Part shown: piece after piece, positions 10,039 through 20,593 of the stretch
How the letters are laid out: each line of letters opens with the position of its first letter
Position numbering within the stretch: position 1 is the first letter of the stretch
NCBI GenBank assembly: GCA_937870585.1
Contig: CALMZE010000212.1
Coordinates: 1-64,000, forward strand
DNA length: 64,000 nt
DNA from: an uncultured Sphingomonadales bacterium
GTDB taxonomy: Bacteria > Pseudomonadota > Alphaproteobacteria > Sphingomonadales > Sphingomonadaceae
Direction of reading: 5' to 3'
The notes under the pieces: generated by a model
What the model saw: only the letters and a program-made list of their open reading frames with translations
Database searches by the model: none
Told to the model about the DNA's origin: nothing
Position numbers and translations under genes: made by a program

Positions 10039-10500
10039 ATGATCAAGCCCGAACTCGAATTCGTCTATGAGGCCGAAGGCAGCCTCGGCGCGCCTGTCCA
10101 GATCGGCCAGACACCAGACGGTGCGCGGCGCATCATCCCCATCTTTGAAGGCGGGCGGGTAGAAGGGCCGCTGATCAAGGGGCAATTGATGGGCAATGCC
10201 GCTGACTGGCAGCTGACCCGCAGCGACGGCGTAACGGTGGCCGACGCCATCTACGCGCTCAAGACCGATGATGGCGTGATCATCCAGATCCACAACAAGG
10301 GGTTACGTCATGGCCCGCCAGAGGTCATGGCGCGGCTCGCAGCAGGGGAAGAGGTGGACCCGGCGGATTATTATTTCCGCACCGTGCCCGAATTCGTGGC
10401 CCCGGCGGGCAAATATGAGTGGATGAACAAGAGCATCTTCGTCTGTTCCGGCGCGCGCTATGCGGCAGGCATCAAGCTGTGGGTGTGGCGCGTCACCTGA
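10039..10500 (+). CDS. DUF3237 domain-containing protein
   Basis: 153 residues from MIKPELEFVYEAEG. The pattern of a beta-rich domain with VQIGQTPDGARRIIPIFEGG, GPLIKGQLMGNAADWQ and YYFRTVPEF is the DUF3237 fold, seen in small barrel proteins that often accompany hydroxylated-aromatic or steroid catabolism genes. The function is not established. The upstream start at 10006 would overlap the promoter region of the divergent VOC gene, so the internal ATG is preferred. Confidence 0.8.
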   Translation: MIKPELEFVYEAEGSLGAPVQIGQTPDGARRIIPIFEGGRVEGPLIKGQLMGNAADWQLTRSDGVTVADAIYALKTDDGVIIQIHNKGLRHGPPEVMARLAAGEEVDPADYYFRTVPEFVAPAGKYEWMNKSIFVCSGARYAAGIKLWVWRVT

Positions 10501-10561
10501 CAGGCAAAAGGGGCCGCCTGCACCCGCAGACAGCCCCTCTTACAGGTCATACAGAAGCTGA

Positions 10562-11941
10562 TCAGAAGCGCGCTGATTCCTCAGAGATGCGCGCCAGACG
10601 CTCTTTCATTCCCTGAATGTCAAACCCGTCTACAGCAGAGACCAGCGCCCCCACCGCATTGGTGATGTCATCCACTTCCGAAGTCATCTTCTGCAAGGCT
10701 TTGTCGAGGCCCGGCAGGACATGCTCCATCACGCCCGACATACCGCGCGTATCGACCAGATTGCGCCAGGTGTTGGCGACCATCTTGAGGATGCGCAGTG
10801 CGGCAGCCACGCGGTTGATATTGTCACGCAGATCGTTGGTGGCATGAATGTCATGCGCCAGATCGGTGTCGACGAGAGCATAAAGCGCATCTGAGAGCGA
10901 GGAGATGGCCTTGCTCGAAACGCTCGGGTCTTCAAGTCCTTTGGACACCGCCACAACATAACGGCCAATCGTCTCATTCTGAAGGCGTGCCACTTCCACG
11001 TCGAAACGGAAATGACGGCGGGCCTCAGCCACGCCCTCAATCTCGCCCGCAACAGGTTCGAGCGCGGCGGCGAGGGCGACACATTTGTCTCGCACAGCAG
11101 GCAGCGCGGTCACCACCAGTTCGTCCTGATTGTCGAGTTCGTCGCACGCCTTCTTGGCTTCACCCAGCACGGTTTCGAGCTTGCCCATCGATTCGAGCAC
11201 AGCCTTGGACAGCGCAATCAGTTGCGTCGCAACGCCCTGCGCCTCCTCCATGCCCGTTGTCAGTTCAGCGAGCTGGATTTCAACATCGAGAACCGTGGTC
11301 GTGATCGATTTGTGGAGCGGATCATTGACGGCCGAACCCGGTGGGGTTGGCTTGAGCGCGCGCCGGGCGGCGAGTTCAGCCGGAAGCAGATCCAGCATGA
11401 AATCCATATAGTCGGCATAACCCAGATCAGCGATGGCCTGCTCAATCAGCGCAGCACCGATACGGGACGCCTCGCTCTTGCGAATGCCGGACTCCCGCGC
11501 TTCCTTCTCATTGGCGCGGGTTTGCTCATAAACCAGCGAGACTGAGGAATGGAGTTGCTCCTGACATGGCCGAGAGCGGACAGAGAGGAAGCGGTCGCCA
11601 ATCGGCACGATGGTGGCAAACACCCAGTAGGCGCTGCCATCGGCTGCCATGTTGAGCACATAGGCGCAGGCCGGTTTGCCTGCGAGGAGCAAGTCCCACA
11701 CCAGCTTGAAGGCTCCGCCGGGCATGGACGGGTGGCGGATGATGTTGTGCGGCGCGGCCATCAGCACTTCGCGCGGATAGCGGGCCAAGCGGCAGAATAC
11801 GTCGTTCGCCTCGTCGATCACGCCCTTGTAATCGGTGGTCGAGAAGAACAGGTCGTCCAGCGCCACCTCATGCATTTCGCCGGTGGGTTGCACCCCGCCC
11901 GCACGCACGGGCACAATCGGGTTTGGATCAAGATAGGACAT
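10562..11941 (-). CDS. Aer-type PAS protein with long helical tail, no chemoreceptor signalling domain
   Basis: 459 residues. Residues about 20-130 form an Aer-like PAS domain: DLFFSTTDYKGVIDEANDVF, then RYPREVLMAAPHNIIRHPSMP, then ADGSAYWVFATIVPIG. In Aer proteins this region binds FAD and senses redox state or oxygen. The remaining 320 residues look alpha-helical, with many heptad-like Leu/Val/Ala positions, but I see neither the conserved MCP hairpin nor a HAMP or transmembrane segment. It is the second gene of a pair, 53 bases after a PAS-Roadblock gene on the same strand. The output is unknown; direct interaction with the Roadblock protein is a guess from gene order. Confidence 0.8.
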   Translation of the reverse strand: MSYLDPNPIVPVRAGGVQPTGEMHEVALDDLFFSTTDYKGVIDEANDVFCRLARYPREVLMAAPHNIIRHPSMPGGAFKLVWDLLLAGKPACAYVLNMAADGSAYWVFATIVPIGDRFLSVRSRPCQEQLHSSVSLVYEQTRANEKEARESGIRKSEASRIGAALIEQAIADLGYADYMDFMLDLLPAELAARRALKPTPPGSAVNDPLHKSITTTVLDVEIQLAELTTGMEEAQGVATQLIALSKAVLESMGKLETVLGEAKKACDELDNQDELVVTALPAVRDKCVALAAALEPVAGEIEGVAEARRHFRFDVEVARLQNETIGRYVVAVSKGLEDPSVSSKAISSLSDALYALVDTDLAHDIHATNDLRDNINRVAAALRILKMVANTWRNLVDTRGMSGVMEHVLPGLDKALQKMTSEVDDITNAVGALVSAVDGFDIQGMKERLARISEESARF

Positions 11942-11994
11942 GGTCGGATCGGTCCTTGGTCAAGTGGTCGGTCTGACGGGGCGATGCGGGTGCA

Positions 11995-13155
11995 TCAGAC
12001 CGTCAGATCCTTCTCAATCTTGGTCAGCTTGAAGCGCGCCATGGCGAGGTTGGCCTTCGCCTTGTCGAGGATCAGATAGACCGCAAGGCCCTTGCCTGAT
12101 TCATCTGTGAGCGGGCGGATCAGGTGATAGTGAGACGTCAGCGTGATCAGCACGTCTTCAATATCTTCCTCAATGCCCAATTCCTTGAGCGTGGCCTGCT
12201 TCGCCTTGAGCACATTGGTGCTGCCCGCAGCGGCGACATTCAGGTCCAGCCCGCGCGGGTTGCCCGCCGTGGCAATCGCCATGCCGCTGGAGCTGTCCAC
12301 CAGTGCCACGGCCATTGCGCCATCAATTTCCATACATTCCGAAAGTTTGCTGTCGATGCTCATGATTGTATCACTCCGTTTGGGGGCCTTGTCCCCGTCA
12401 GTTCTGGGTGCCGGAACCGGAACCCGGACGGGCTCAGGTGCGACCAGCGTTTCAGGACGCTCAAGCGTCTCGATATTGCCGCCAGAGGCGGATGGCGCAG
12501 CGGCGGGAGCCGATGCGACAGGTTCACAAACAGGGTCAGGCAGCGGGGGCAGCGCGGCATCATCCGCCAGCGGCTCATCCAGCAGCAAGTCTTCGTCTTC
12601 TGCCTCCAGGGCGACCGGGGCCTTTGCCCGCGTGGCTTTGGCGGTCGCTTTCGCGGCCTTGGCCTTGCCCGGCGCGCGTTTGCGCTTGGGGGCCTCTGCG
12701 TCGGTCGTGTCCTTGCAGTTCATCGTGCCCCAGACATGCTCGATGGTTTCGCCATTCCGAGAGACGGGCATCAAGATGCCGCGATAAAGTAGATTATGCT
12801 CCTGCCGGTTGACGAAGGCCGCTTCAAACCCGACCGGCGCGCGGTGCGCGAGGCATTGCAGATAGCGATCCGTCAGCCGTGACAGAAGCGACAGTGCAGG
12901 CACATCGCCCAGCTGGGAAATGGCATCATCACCTTCGCAATCAAAAAGGAGATGATCCCCCACAAAGACAAAGCGGGGATCAGATTCGTCGGTTCCGACT
13001 TCCAGCAGGAAGCTCTGCTCTCGAAACTCTGGGATCGAAACTTTCTCCATATCCTGCAAAGATGGAAAAGACTTTCCCTTCCCCACGCGCGCCCATTCAT
13101 TATAGGCACGGGTTTGAAGTCGCCGTTCTTCTACAGAAATCGCAGGCCCTGCCAT
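11995..13155 (-). CDS. PAS-like protein with C-terminal Roadblock/LC7 domain
   Basis: 386 residues in three parts. Residues about 10-150 resemble the alphaproteobacterial PAS_5-like fold (SFLLEVGTDESDPRFVFVGD, then YRGILMPVSRNG). Residues about 155-265 are a low-complexity Lys/Ala/Pro/Glu linker. Residues about 265-386, from MSIDSKLSECMEIDG, form a Roadblock/LC7 domain with AVALVDSSSGMAIAT and HYHLIRPL. Bacterial Roadblock proteins usually regulate MglA-type GTPases or dimerise in signalling complexes; no GTPase of that type is next to this gene. The two-gene unit lies downstream of a 310-base AT-rich region with an FNR/FixK-type box. Confidence 0.75.
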   Translation of the reverse strand: MAGPAISVEERRLQTRAYNEWARVGKGKSFPSLQDMEKVSIPEFREQSFLLEVGTDESDPRFVFVGDHLLFDCEGDDAISQLGDVPALSLLSRLTDRYLQCLAHRAPVGFEAAFVNRQEHNLLYRGILMPVSRNGETIEHVWGTMNCKDTTDAEAPKRKRAPGKAKAAKATAKATRAKAPVALEAEDEDLLLDEPLADDAALPPLPDPVCEPVASAPAAAPSASGGNIETLERPETLVAPEPVRVPVPAPRTDGDKAPKRSDTIMSIDSKLSECMEIDGAMAVALVDSSSGMAIATAGNPRGLDLNVAAAGSTNVLKAKQATLKELGIEEDIEDVLITLTSHYHLIRPLTDESGKGLAVYLILDKAKANLAMARFKLTKIEKDLTV

Positions 13156-13465
13156 GTTTCGCGGTTACTTCCATGCTCAGCCGCCTTAAACTCCATGTTT
13201 ATGGCGACTCTTTCTCATTCATGATTTTGATGAACGGCATTCGTAACTTGATGGCATTAAAACATTGTGAAGATGATATTCACTTTTCCAATTCTCGACA
13301 ATAGGAGGAAAATATTGATTTGATCTATATCAAATTAAATTGAGAAAGATTATCAATTTCAACTTGCCGAGGGGAAAGAACGGTGCATTTCCGATCGATA
13401 ATGAGCACGCAATGATTGCAAATAATTCGCAATGGCAATTGAAAATGCGTTGTGGGCTCATTTCA
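13156..13465. other. AT-rich intergenic region upstream of the PAS-Roadblock gene
   Basis: 310 bases without a convincing gene and clearly more AT-rich than the surroundings, lying between the MFS transporter stop and the PAS-Roadblock start (both on the minus strand). It holds the FNR/FixK-like box at 13320-13333. No RNA gene is evident, and the open frames over it are antisense to neighbours or lack a domain. Confidence 0.6.
13320..13333. promoter_or_regulatory. FNR/FixK-type binding site
   Basis: TTGAT-CTAT-ATCAA is a perfect match to the FNR/FixK consensus (TTGAT-N4-ATCAA), extended by one more symmetric base pair on each side. It lies about 165 bases upstream of the PAS-Roadblock start codon. 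The consensus is established knowledge; control of this operon is inferred from position. No FNR-family gene is in the window. Confidence 0.6.
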
Positions 13466-15061
13466 TCAGATCGGCTCACCGGCATCGCGGGCGCGTTGCA
13501 TCAACCCACTTTCATCCCGCTGGACGCGCAGGCCAAGCCCGATGAGCAGCATGATGATCAGCGGAGCCACCCAATTGATCGAGAGGATGGCCGGAGCCAG
13601 CTGCCCGCCCTTCGCATCCGCGATCAGGCCCACCACATAGGGACCGATACCCAATCCCAGGATCGTGGTGAGGATCAGATAGAGACTGGTCATGATCCCG
13701 CGCATTCGCGGCAACACCTGATCATACATCAATGCATAAAGCGGTGGTAGCCAACCGGTCAGCACGATCGAATAGATGACGAACCGCGTATAGAACGCAG
13801 TCGAATCCGGAGCAGCATAAACCCAGAGTGCGATGAGCGGAGACAGGCCAAGTGAAAACAGCGTTACCCACACCCGCCCACTGCCCGGCCAGCGCAGGTT
13901 GATGCGGTCTGACAATGGCCCTGTGATCATCGGCCCGACAATGCCGATGGCAGCGGACAGCAAGCCAAAGCTCAGCCCAACCTGACTGGGTGACAATTTG
14001 AATTGCGCCATCAGATAGGACGGCGTGAAGCCCATGATGCCATAGTTGATCATGGTCTGAAGTGCGCCAATCGCCATCGCCATGATCAGCGCGGGCGAGC
14101 GGGTGATGACTGCAAAGGCGGGCCTGTCAGACAGGCTGAGCCCTTGCAGCAGATTGACAATGACGATCAGCCCGAAACCGACGACGGCCCATTGCAAGGC
14201 GTGGGGATTGATCGAGAGACCACCCAGTTCGAGCGGCGGGCGCGGCGAGAAGGCCGTGGCAGCGCGCGTGGCCATGACCATCAGAAGGACAATGCCTGCC
14301 AGTGCGCAGAGATTGATCACCCAGTGCCGCAGCGATGCGCCACGCCGCACGAACGTCACCCAGTTGAGCCCCGGCAGCACAGAAGCGAGAACGCCGCCGC
14401 TTGCCGCGAACGGAGCCGGATCGACCGGAGTCGGGATGCCATCCATCATGCCGCGTTCCGGTTCCCGGAGCCGCCAAAGCAAGACAGCCAGAATGAAGCC
14501 AGGGGCCGCCGCCACGATAAACGCGAACTGCCAGCCCCGGAGCGCCGAATCGGGATTCGTCCGGCTCCACCAGTCTGCCGCAAAGCCGCCGAGGATCGAA
14601 GAGCCGCCCAGCCCCAAGGCAATCGCCGCCGCCATCACAGCCATAGCAAAGCCGCGCCGTTCCTTGGGCCAATAATCATAGACCAGGCTGGTGCCCGCCG
14701 GTTGCGTGGCCGCCTCACCAATGCCAACGCCCAATCGCGACAGAGCCAGCATTGCAAAGCCGCTCGCAAAGGCCGCCATCCCCGTCGCAATCGACCAGAA
14801 GGTGATGCTGATCGCAAGCAGCCTGTTGCGGAACCAGCCATCGGCCAAACGCCCGACCGGCAGCGAAAACAGGGCATAAAAGAGCGCGAAAACGGTGCCG
14901 TAGAGCAGCCCCATTTCGGCATTGCCAATGTTCAGATCCGCCTTGATCTGCGGCGCAAGGATAGCGAGGATGTTGCGATCCAGCAGGCTCATCGCTTGCG
15001 TCAGGCTGACAATGGCAAGCGCATATTTGGCGCCCGGCGGAATCCGGCTCGGCTCGCTCAT
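13466..15061 (-). CDS. MFS transporter
   Basis: 531 residues, about twelve transmembrane segments. The loop 2-3 signature of the major facilitator superfamily is seen as LPVGRLADGWFRNR, and the N-terminus AIVSLTQAMSLLDRNILAIL is typical of the Spinster-like/aromatic-acid group. It follows the Rieske dioxygenase beta gene by 36 bases on the same strand, so it is probably the third gene of that operon and imports or exports a substrate or product of the aromatic pathway. Confidence 0.87.
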   Translation of the reverse strand: MSEPSRIPPGAKYALAIVSLTQAMSLLDRNILAILAPQIKADLNIGNAEMGLLYGTVFALFYALFSLPVGRLADGWFRNRLLAISITFWSIATGMAAFASGFAMLALSRLGVGIGEAATQPAGTSLVYDYWPKERRGFAMAVMAAAIALGLGGSSILGGFAADWWSRTNPDSALRGWQFAFIVAAAPGFILAVLLWRLREPERGMMDGIPTPVDPAPFAASGGVLASVLPGLNWVTFVRRGASLRHWVINLCALAGIVLLMVMATRAATAFSPRPPLELGGLSINPHALQWAVVGFGLIVIVNLLQGLSLSDRPAFAVITRSPALIMAMAIGALQTMINYGIMGFTPSYLMAQFKLSPSQVGLSFGLLSAAIGIVGPMITGPLSDRINLRWPGSGRVWVTLFSLGLSPLIALWVYAAPDSTAFYTRFVIYSIVLTGWLPPLYALMYDQVLPRMRGIMTSLYLILTTILGLGIGPYVVGLIADAKGGQLAPAILSINWVAPLIIMLLIGLGLRVQRDESGLMQRARDAGEPI

Positions 15062-15097
15062 CGTCTCAGTCCCCTCTTCTCCGCATGGGCCACCGCG

Positions 15098-15577
15098 TCA
15101 CAGCATGTAGAAATCGGCAACCGTCGGAATATTATCATTCATCAGCAGGATCTTCTTTGCGGCGATCTTCAGCACATCGCCCTCCCGCACCAATCGGTAT
15201 TCATAGCGCCCGAAGAAGCAATGATCGGTCCGCCGCTTCACATTGTGAACATGGCAGGCAAAGCTCGCCGTCACTCTGTCCGGCCCTTCGATCAGGATCG
15301 CGCTCACCTGATGCGAAGTGCGCAGCAGCGGCACCGAGGCGATCGAGAGCCCCGATTTCACACGCCACACCCGGTCTTCCAGATTATGCCGCCCCTGATA
15401 CCAGATGAGAGAGAGTTCGCGGTCCGGATTGTCAGTGGGCGTCTCTTCATCGCGCCAGGCGGGCATCCAGTAGCTGCAATCCTCGGTATAGAGCGCCAGC
15501 CACCCATCCCAATCGCGCCGATCCAGACACAAAGCCTCGCGCGCCAGCAGGTCATGCACTTCATCGCGCCCGATCAT
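15098..15577 (-). CDS. aromatic-ring-hydroxylating dioxygenase, beta subunit
   Basis: 159 residues, the standard length of the small subunit, with an NTF2-like fold. Recognisable parts are DEVHDLLAREALCLDRRDWDG, WLALYTEDCSYWMPAW and GRYEYRLVREGDVLKIAAKKI, all typical of naphthalene/biphenyl-type beta subunits. It has a structural role in the alpha3beta3 oxygenase. Its start overlaps the alpha subunit stop (ATGA). Confidence 0.92.
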   Translation of the reverse strand: MIGRDEVHDLLAREALCLDRRDWDGWLALYTEDCSYWMPAWRDEETPTDNPDRELSLIWYQGRHNLEDRVWRVKSGLSIASVPLLRTSHQVSAILIEGPDRVTASFACHVHNVKRRTDHCFFGRYEYRLVREGDVLKIAAKKILLMNDNIPTVADFYML

Positions 15578-16923
15578 GCGCTGCGCTCCATGCCCGCCTT
15601 GAGCCGCCGGAGCCAGGCCCGGTAATAGCTGTGGAACAGTGTTTCATCGCACAATTGCGATCCGCAGGGCTGGCTGCGATCCGGCTTCATCCCCAGCACA
15701 TCGGCAAACTGGTCTGGCCCGGCCTGAACACTCTCCATCCCGCGCGCATAGCCCAATATCCAGGGCTGGATCTCGTTGCCATGGCCGGTCTGGCAATCGG
15801 CATAGCAAACCGTATCATCGGGGGTGGCCATGCCGGTGGGGTTGAAGAAATCCTCATAGTTGCGGATGCGCATCCGCCGCGCGGCATCACTTTCCCCCTT
15901 GGGCGCGATGCAGAAGGTGCGCATTTCGGTTTTCCCCGCGCTCACCGGACGGATGATCCGCAACTGGCTGGAAGCATTTTCGGCCACCTGCAAATTGGGG
16001 AAGACGGTCATGTTGCGCATATTGACCATCCAGTCCCGCCGCGCCGCGCCATAGCGTTCGGCAAGCAGCTCTGCCCGTTCGGCCAGCGGCACCGTGTCAC
16101 TCAGCGGGATCACCTGCCAGTTGAGCACATGGCCTTCGTCAAAACCGTAGGTGCCGCCCGTGATGCCCTCGGTCATTTCACTCCACGCGGAATTTTCTCC
16201 CCACACCGATTTGACGGCATTCTTCTTTTCTTCGCGCCGCCGCTTTTCGATCAGCTGAAGATAAGAGGGGTGGGTGGAGGTAAAGTGATAGGCGTCGGCG
16301 CAATTTTCGAGCTGAAGCTTCCAATTGCCATCATAAGTGAACACAACCTCGCCCGGCACAAGCTCGAGCCCGTCCTCGCCCTGATCCGCCGCAACGTCGA
16401 GCAGATGCCGCGCTTCGCCGAGATGCTCTTCAATCGGACAAGTGGGCACCAGACTGCCAAACAGGAAGCCGCGATAATCGGCAAAGGCAGGCAGGCGGGA
16501 CAGATTGCGATCCGTGTTCATGAAGGCGTCCGAATAAGCCCCGTCCTTCAACCCCTTGACCGCGACAGAACGGCCCGCGCTGTCAAAGCTCCAGCTATGA
16601 TAGCGGCACACATGCAACCGACCACTGCCAGTGCGCTTGTGGCAAATCATCGCGCCCTTGTGCGTGCAGGCGTTGACGAACGCACCCAGCTGGCCATTGC
16701 CATCGCGCATCACAACCACCGGCACGCGCCCGACCATTGTCGTCAGATAATCATGCGGATGGGGCAGCTGGCTCGCCATCCCCAGAAACACCCATCCACC
16801 TTCGAAGATGTGGCGCATTTCCAGATCGAAAATGCGCTCATCAGTGAAGGCGCGACGATGCACGCTGAACCAGCCATCCGCCGCACGGTCATCAACCAGC
16901 GCGCTTACCTCTTCCCATCTCAT
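15574..16923 (-). CDS. aromatic-ring-hydroxylating dioxygenase, alpha subunit (Rieske)
   Basis: 449 residues from MRWEEV; the much longer open frame upstream runs through the regulatory region and into the divergent gene, so it is rejected. The Rieske [2Fe-2S] ligands are the Cys/His of CTHKGAMICHK and the Cys/His of CRYHSW. The catalytic domain includes NCADAYHFTSTHPSY, whose two His residues and a later Asp bind mononuclear iron. With the beta subunit it forms a terminal dioxygenase for an aromatic ring. No ferredoxin or reductase gene lies nearby, so electron donors must be encoded elsewhere. A shared operator sits in the 71-base gap to the divergent FAD-oxidase gene. Confidence 0.92.
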   Translation of the reverse strand: MRWEEVSALVDDRAADGWFSVHRRAFTDERIFDLEMRHIFEGGWVFLGMASQLPHPHDYLTTMVGRVPVVVMRDGNGQLGAFVNACTHKGAMICHKRTGSGRLHVCRYHSWSFDSAGRSVAVKGLKDGAYSDAFMNTDRNLSRLPAFADYRGFLFGSLVPTCPIEEHLGEARHLLDVAADQGEDGLELVPGEVVFTYDGNWKLQLENCADAYHFTSTHPSYLQLIEKRRREEKKNAVKSVWGENSAWSEMTEGITGGTYGFDEGHVLNWQVIPLSDTVPLAERAELLAERYGAARRDWMVNMRNMTVFPNLQVAENASSQLRIIRPVSAGKTEMRTFCIAPKGESDAARRMRIRNYEDFFNPTGMATPDDTVCYADCQTGHGNEIQPWILGYARGMESVQAGPDQFADVLGMKPDRSQPCGSQLCDETLFHSYYRAWLRRLKAGMERSA

Positions 16924-16960
16924 GGCGCACATCCTACGACTTGAGCGGACAAGTGCAACC

Positions 16961-16975
16961 GTATGTTGCACATAC
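16961..16975. promoter_or_regulatory. operator palindrome, copy 1 (GTATG-N5-CATAC)
   Basis: GTATG-TTGCA-CATAC, followed by AAA. It is a perfect five-base inverted repeat in the gap between the divergent Rieske alpha gene and the FAD-linked dehydrogenase. The same half-sites and spacing recur at 23764, 27720, 34775 and 43285. It probably binds a dimeric repressor or activator controlling both directions. Confidence 0.7.
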
Positions 16976-16994
16976 AAAGTGAGGAGGCCCGTTG

Positions 16995-18365
16995 ATGACC
17001 GCTCTGGACGCCCTGCGCGCCGCCTTTCCGGACAATCCGCCCGAAACAGAAGTGAGCGACAAATATCGCGGCGACTGGCTGATGCGTGCCGCGCCTGACG
17101 TTGCGCCACTCGCTCTGTTCCGTCCGCGCAGTGCGGAAGAGGTGTCGCGCGCGCTCGCCATCTGCACCGAGCGTCGTGTGCCGGTGGTGCCGCAGGGCGG
17201 GCTGACCGGCCTGACCGGTGGGGCCGTCCCCACACCCGGCGCGCTGCTGATCTCGATGGAGCGGATGAACCGGATCGAAGAGATTGATCCGGTGGCGCAG
17301 ACAATCATCGTGCAGGCGGGCGTGCCGTTACAGACGATTCAGGAGGCCGCAGACGAAGCCGGACTGATGTTCCCGCTCGACATCGGATCGCGCGGCACCT
17401 GCCAGATTGGCGGCAACCTCTCCACCAATGCCGGCGGCAACCGCGTGCTGCGCTATGGCATGGCGCGCGCGATGGTGCTGGGGCTTGAGGCGGTGCTCGC
17501 GGATGGCACCATCGTCTCCTCGATGAACCGGATGCTCAAGAATAACGCCGGGTTCGATCTGAAACAGGTGTTCATCGGCACCGAAGGCGTACTGGGGATC
17601 ATCACCCGCGTCGTGCTGCGCCTTGCCCCCAAGCCGCGCAGCATGGCGGTCTCGCTCGCCAGCTTTGCCGATTATGCCGCGTGCGAAGCCTATCTGGCGC
17701 TGGCGCGCGAACGCTTGGGCGATTCGCTCTCCGCCTTCGAAGTGATGTGGGACAGTTTCTACACGCGTGCCGTCGCGCGGAAAGGCGGTGTCGCGCCGCT
17801 GCCCACCGGTGCTGGGGCCTATGTCATCGTCGAAGTCTCTTCGTCCGATACGCGGGCCGAAGAGCAGCTTGAGGCGTTTATGGGGGCAGCACTTGAGCAA
17901 GGCCTGGCAACAGACGCCGTGCTGGCCCGCTCACTCCAGCAGGAACGCGCGATCTGGGGCATCCGCGATATGGGCGGCGAACTGATCCAGGCCTATGATC
18001 CGGTCGGCAATTTCGACATCAGCGTGCCCACCAGCCGGATCGCTTCGTTCGTGTCCGCCTGCACAGCTTCACTGGAAGAAGGCTGGCCGGGCGTCGAGAC
18101 GGTGTGGTTTGGCCATGTCTGCGATGGCAATGTCCATCTGATCGCAGGCGGTTTTGGCGCGGACCAGCTCGAAGCGGTCGAACATGCCGTCTACACGGTG
18201 GCGCAGGCGCATGACGGCTCAATCTCGGCTGAGCATGGCATCGGGCTGCACAAGCGGGACTTTCTGCACTTGTCCCGCTCAGCCGAGGAAATTGCGATGA
18301 TGCGGGCGCTCAAAGCGGCTCTGGACCCGCTCGGGCTCCTCAATCCGGGGAAGGTGCTGGGTTAG
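16995..18365 (+). CDS. FAD-binding oxidase, D-lactate/D-2-hydroxyglutarate dehydrogenase-like
   Basis: 456 residues. The start ATG is chosen because GAGGAGG lies about 8 bases upstream. The N-terminal FAD_binding_4 (PCMH) domain shows VPVVPQGGLTGLTGGAVP and DIGSRGTCQIGGNLSTNAGG. The C-terminal half is an FAD-oxidase_C domain with the HVCDGNVH and SAEHGIGLHKRDFL motifs that hold catalytic His residues. The family oxidises D-2-hydroxyacids to 2-oxoacids. In this setting it may act on a hydroxyacid from ring or side-chain breakdown; that is inference. Single gene, divergent from the Rieske operon. Confidence 0.88.
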   Translation: MTALDALRAAFPDNPPETEVSDKYRGDWLMRAAPDVAPLALFRPRSAEEVSRALAICTERRVPVVPQGGLTGLTGGAVPTPGALLISMERMNRIEEIDPVAQTIIVQAGVPLQTIQEAADEAGLMFPLDIGSRGTCQIGGNLSTNAGGNRVLRYGMARAMVLGLEAVLADGTIVSSMNRMLKNNAGFDLKQVFIGTEGVLGIITRVVLRLAPKPRSMAVSLASFADYAACEAYLALARERLGDSLSAFEVMWDSFYTRAVARKGGVAPLPTGAGAYVIVEVSSSDTRAEEQLEAFMGAALEQGLATDAVLARSLQQERAIWGIRDMGGELIQAYDPVGNFDISVPTSRIASFVSACTASLEEGWPGVETVWFGHVCDGNVHLIAGGFGADQLEAVEHAVYTVAQAHDGSISAEHGIGLHKRDFLHLSRSAEEIAMMRALKAALDPLGLLNPGKVLG

Positions 18366-18370
18366 AAATC

Positions 18371-18396
18371 AGCCCCTCCCTGTGAAGGGAGGGGCT
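18371..18396. terminator. bidirectional hairpin terminator
   Basis: A perfect ten-base stem, AGCCCCTCCC (18371-18380) with GGGAGGGGCT (18387-18396), and a six-base loop. It lies between the ends of two convergent genes, six bases after the FAD-oxidase stop and eight before the stop of the flavin oxidoreductase. No strong T-tract. Confidence 0.65.
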
Positions 18397-18403
18397 CACA
18401 TCC

Positions 18404-20574
<2,171 letters not shown>

Positions 20575-20593
20575 GAAAACCGGGCGGTAAACA

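Noticed and set aside
13340..13750. 136-codon plus-strand frame starting in the AT-rich region
   Set aside because: Most of it is antisense to the MFS transporter end; no domain, and the part in the gap is only about 125 bases.
14003..15625. 540-codon plus-strand frame opposite the MFS transporter and Rieske beta genes
   Set aside because: Very rich in Arg, His and Gln without any domain; the minus-strand frames are complete known families.
16924..17304. N-terminal extension of the Rieske alpha frame
   Set aside because: It runs through the operator and into the divergent gene, has no conserved residues, and family members start at about MRWEEV.
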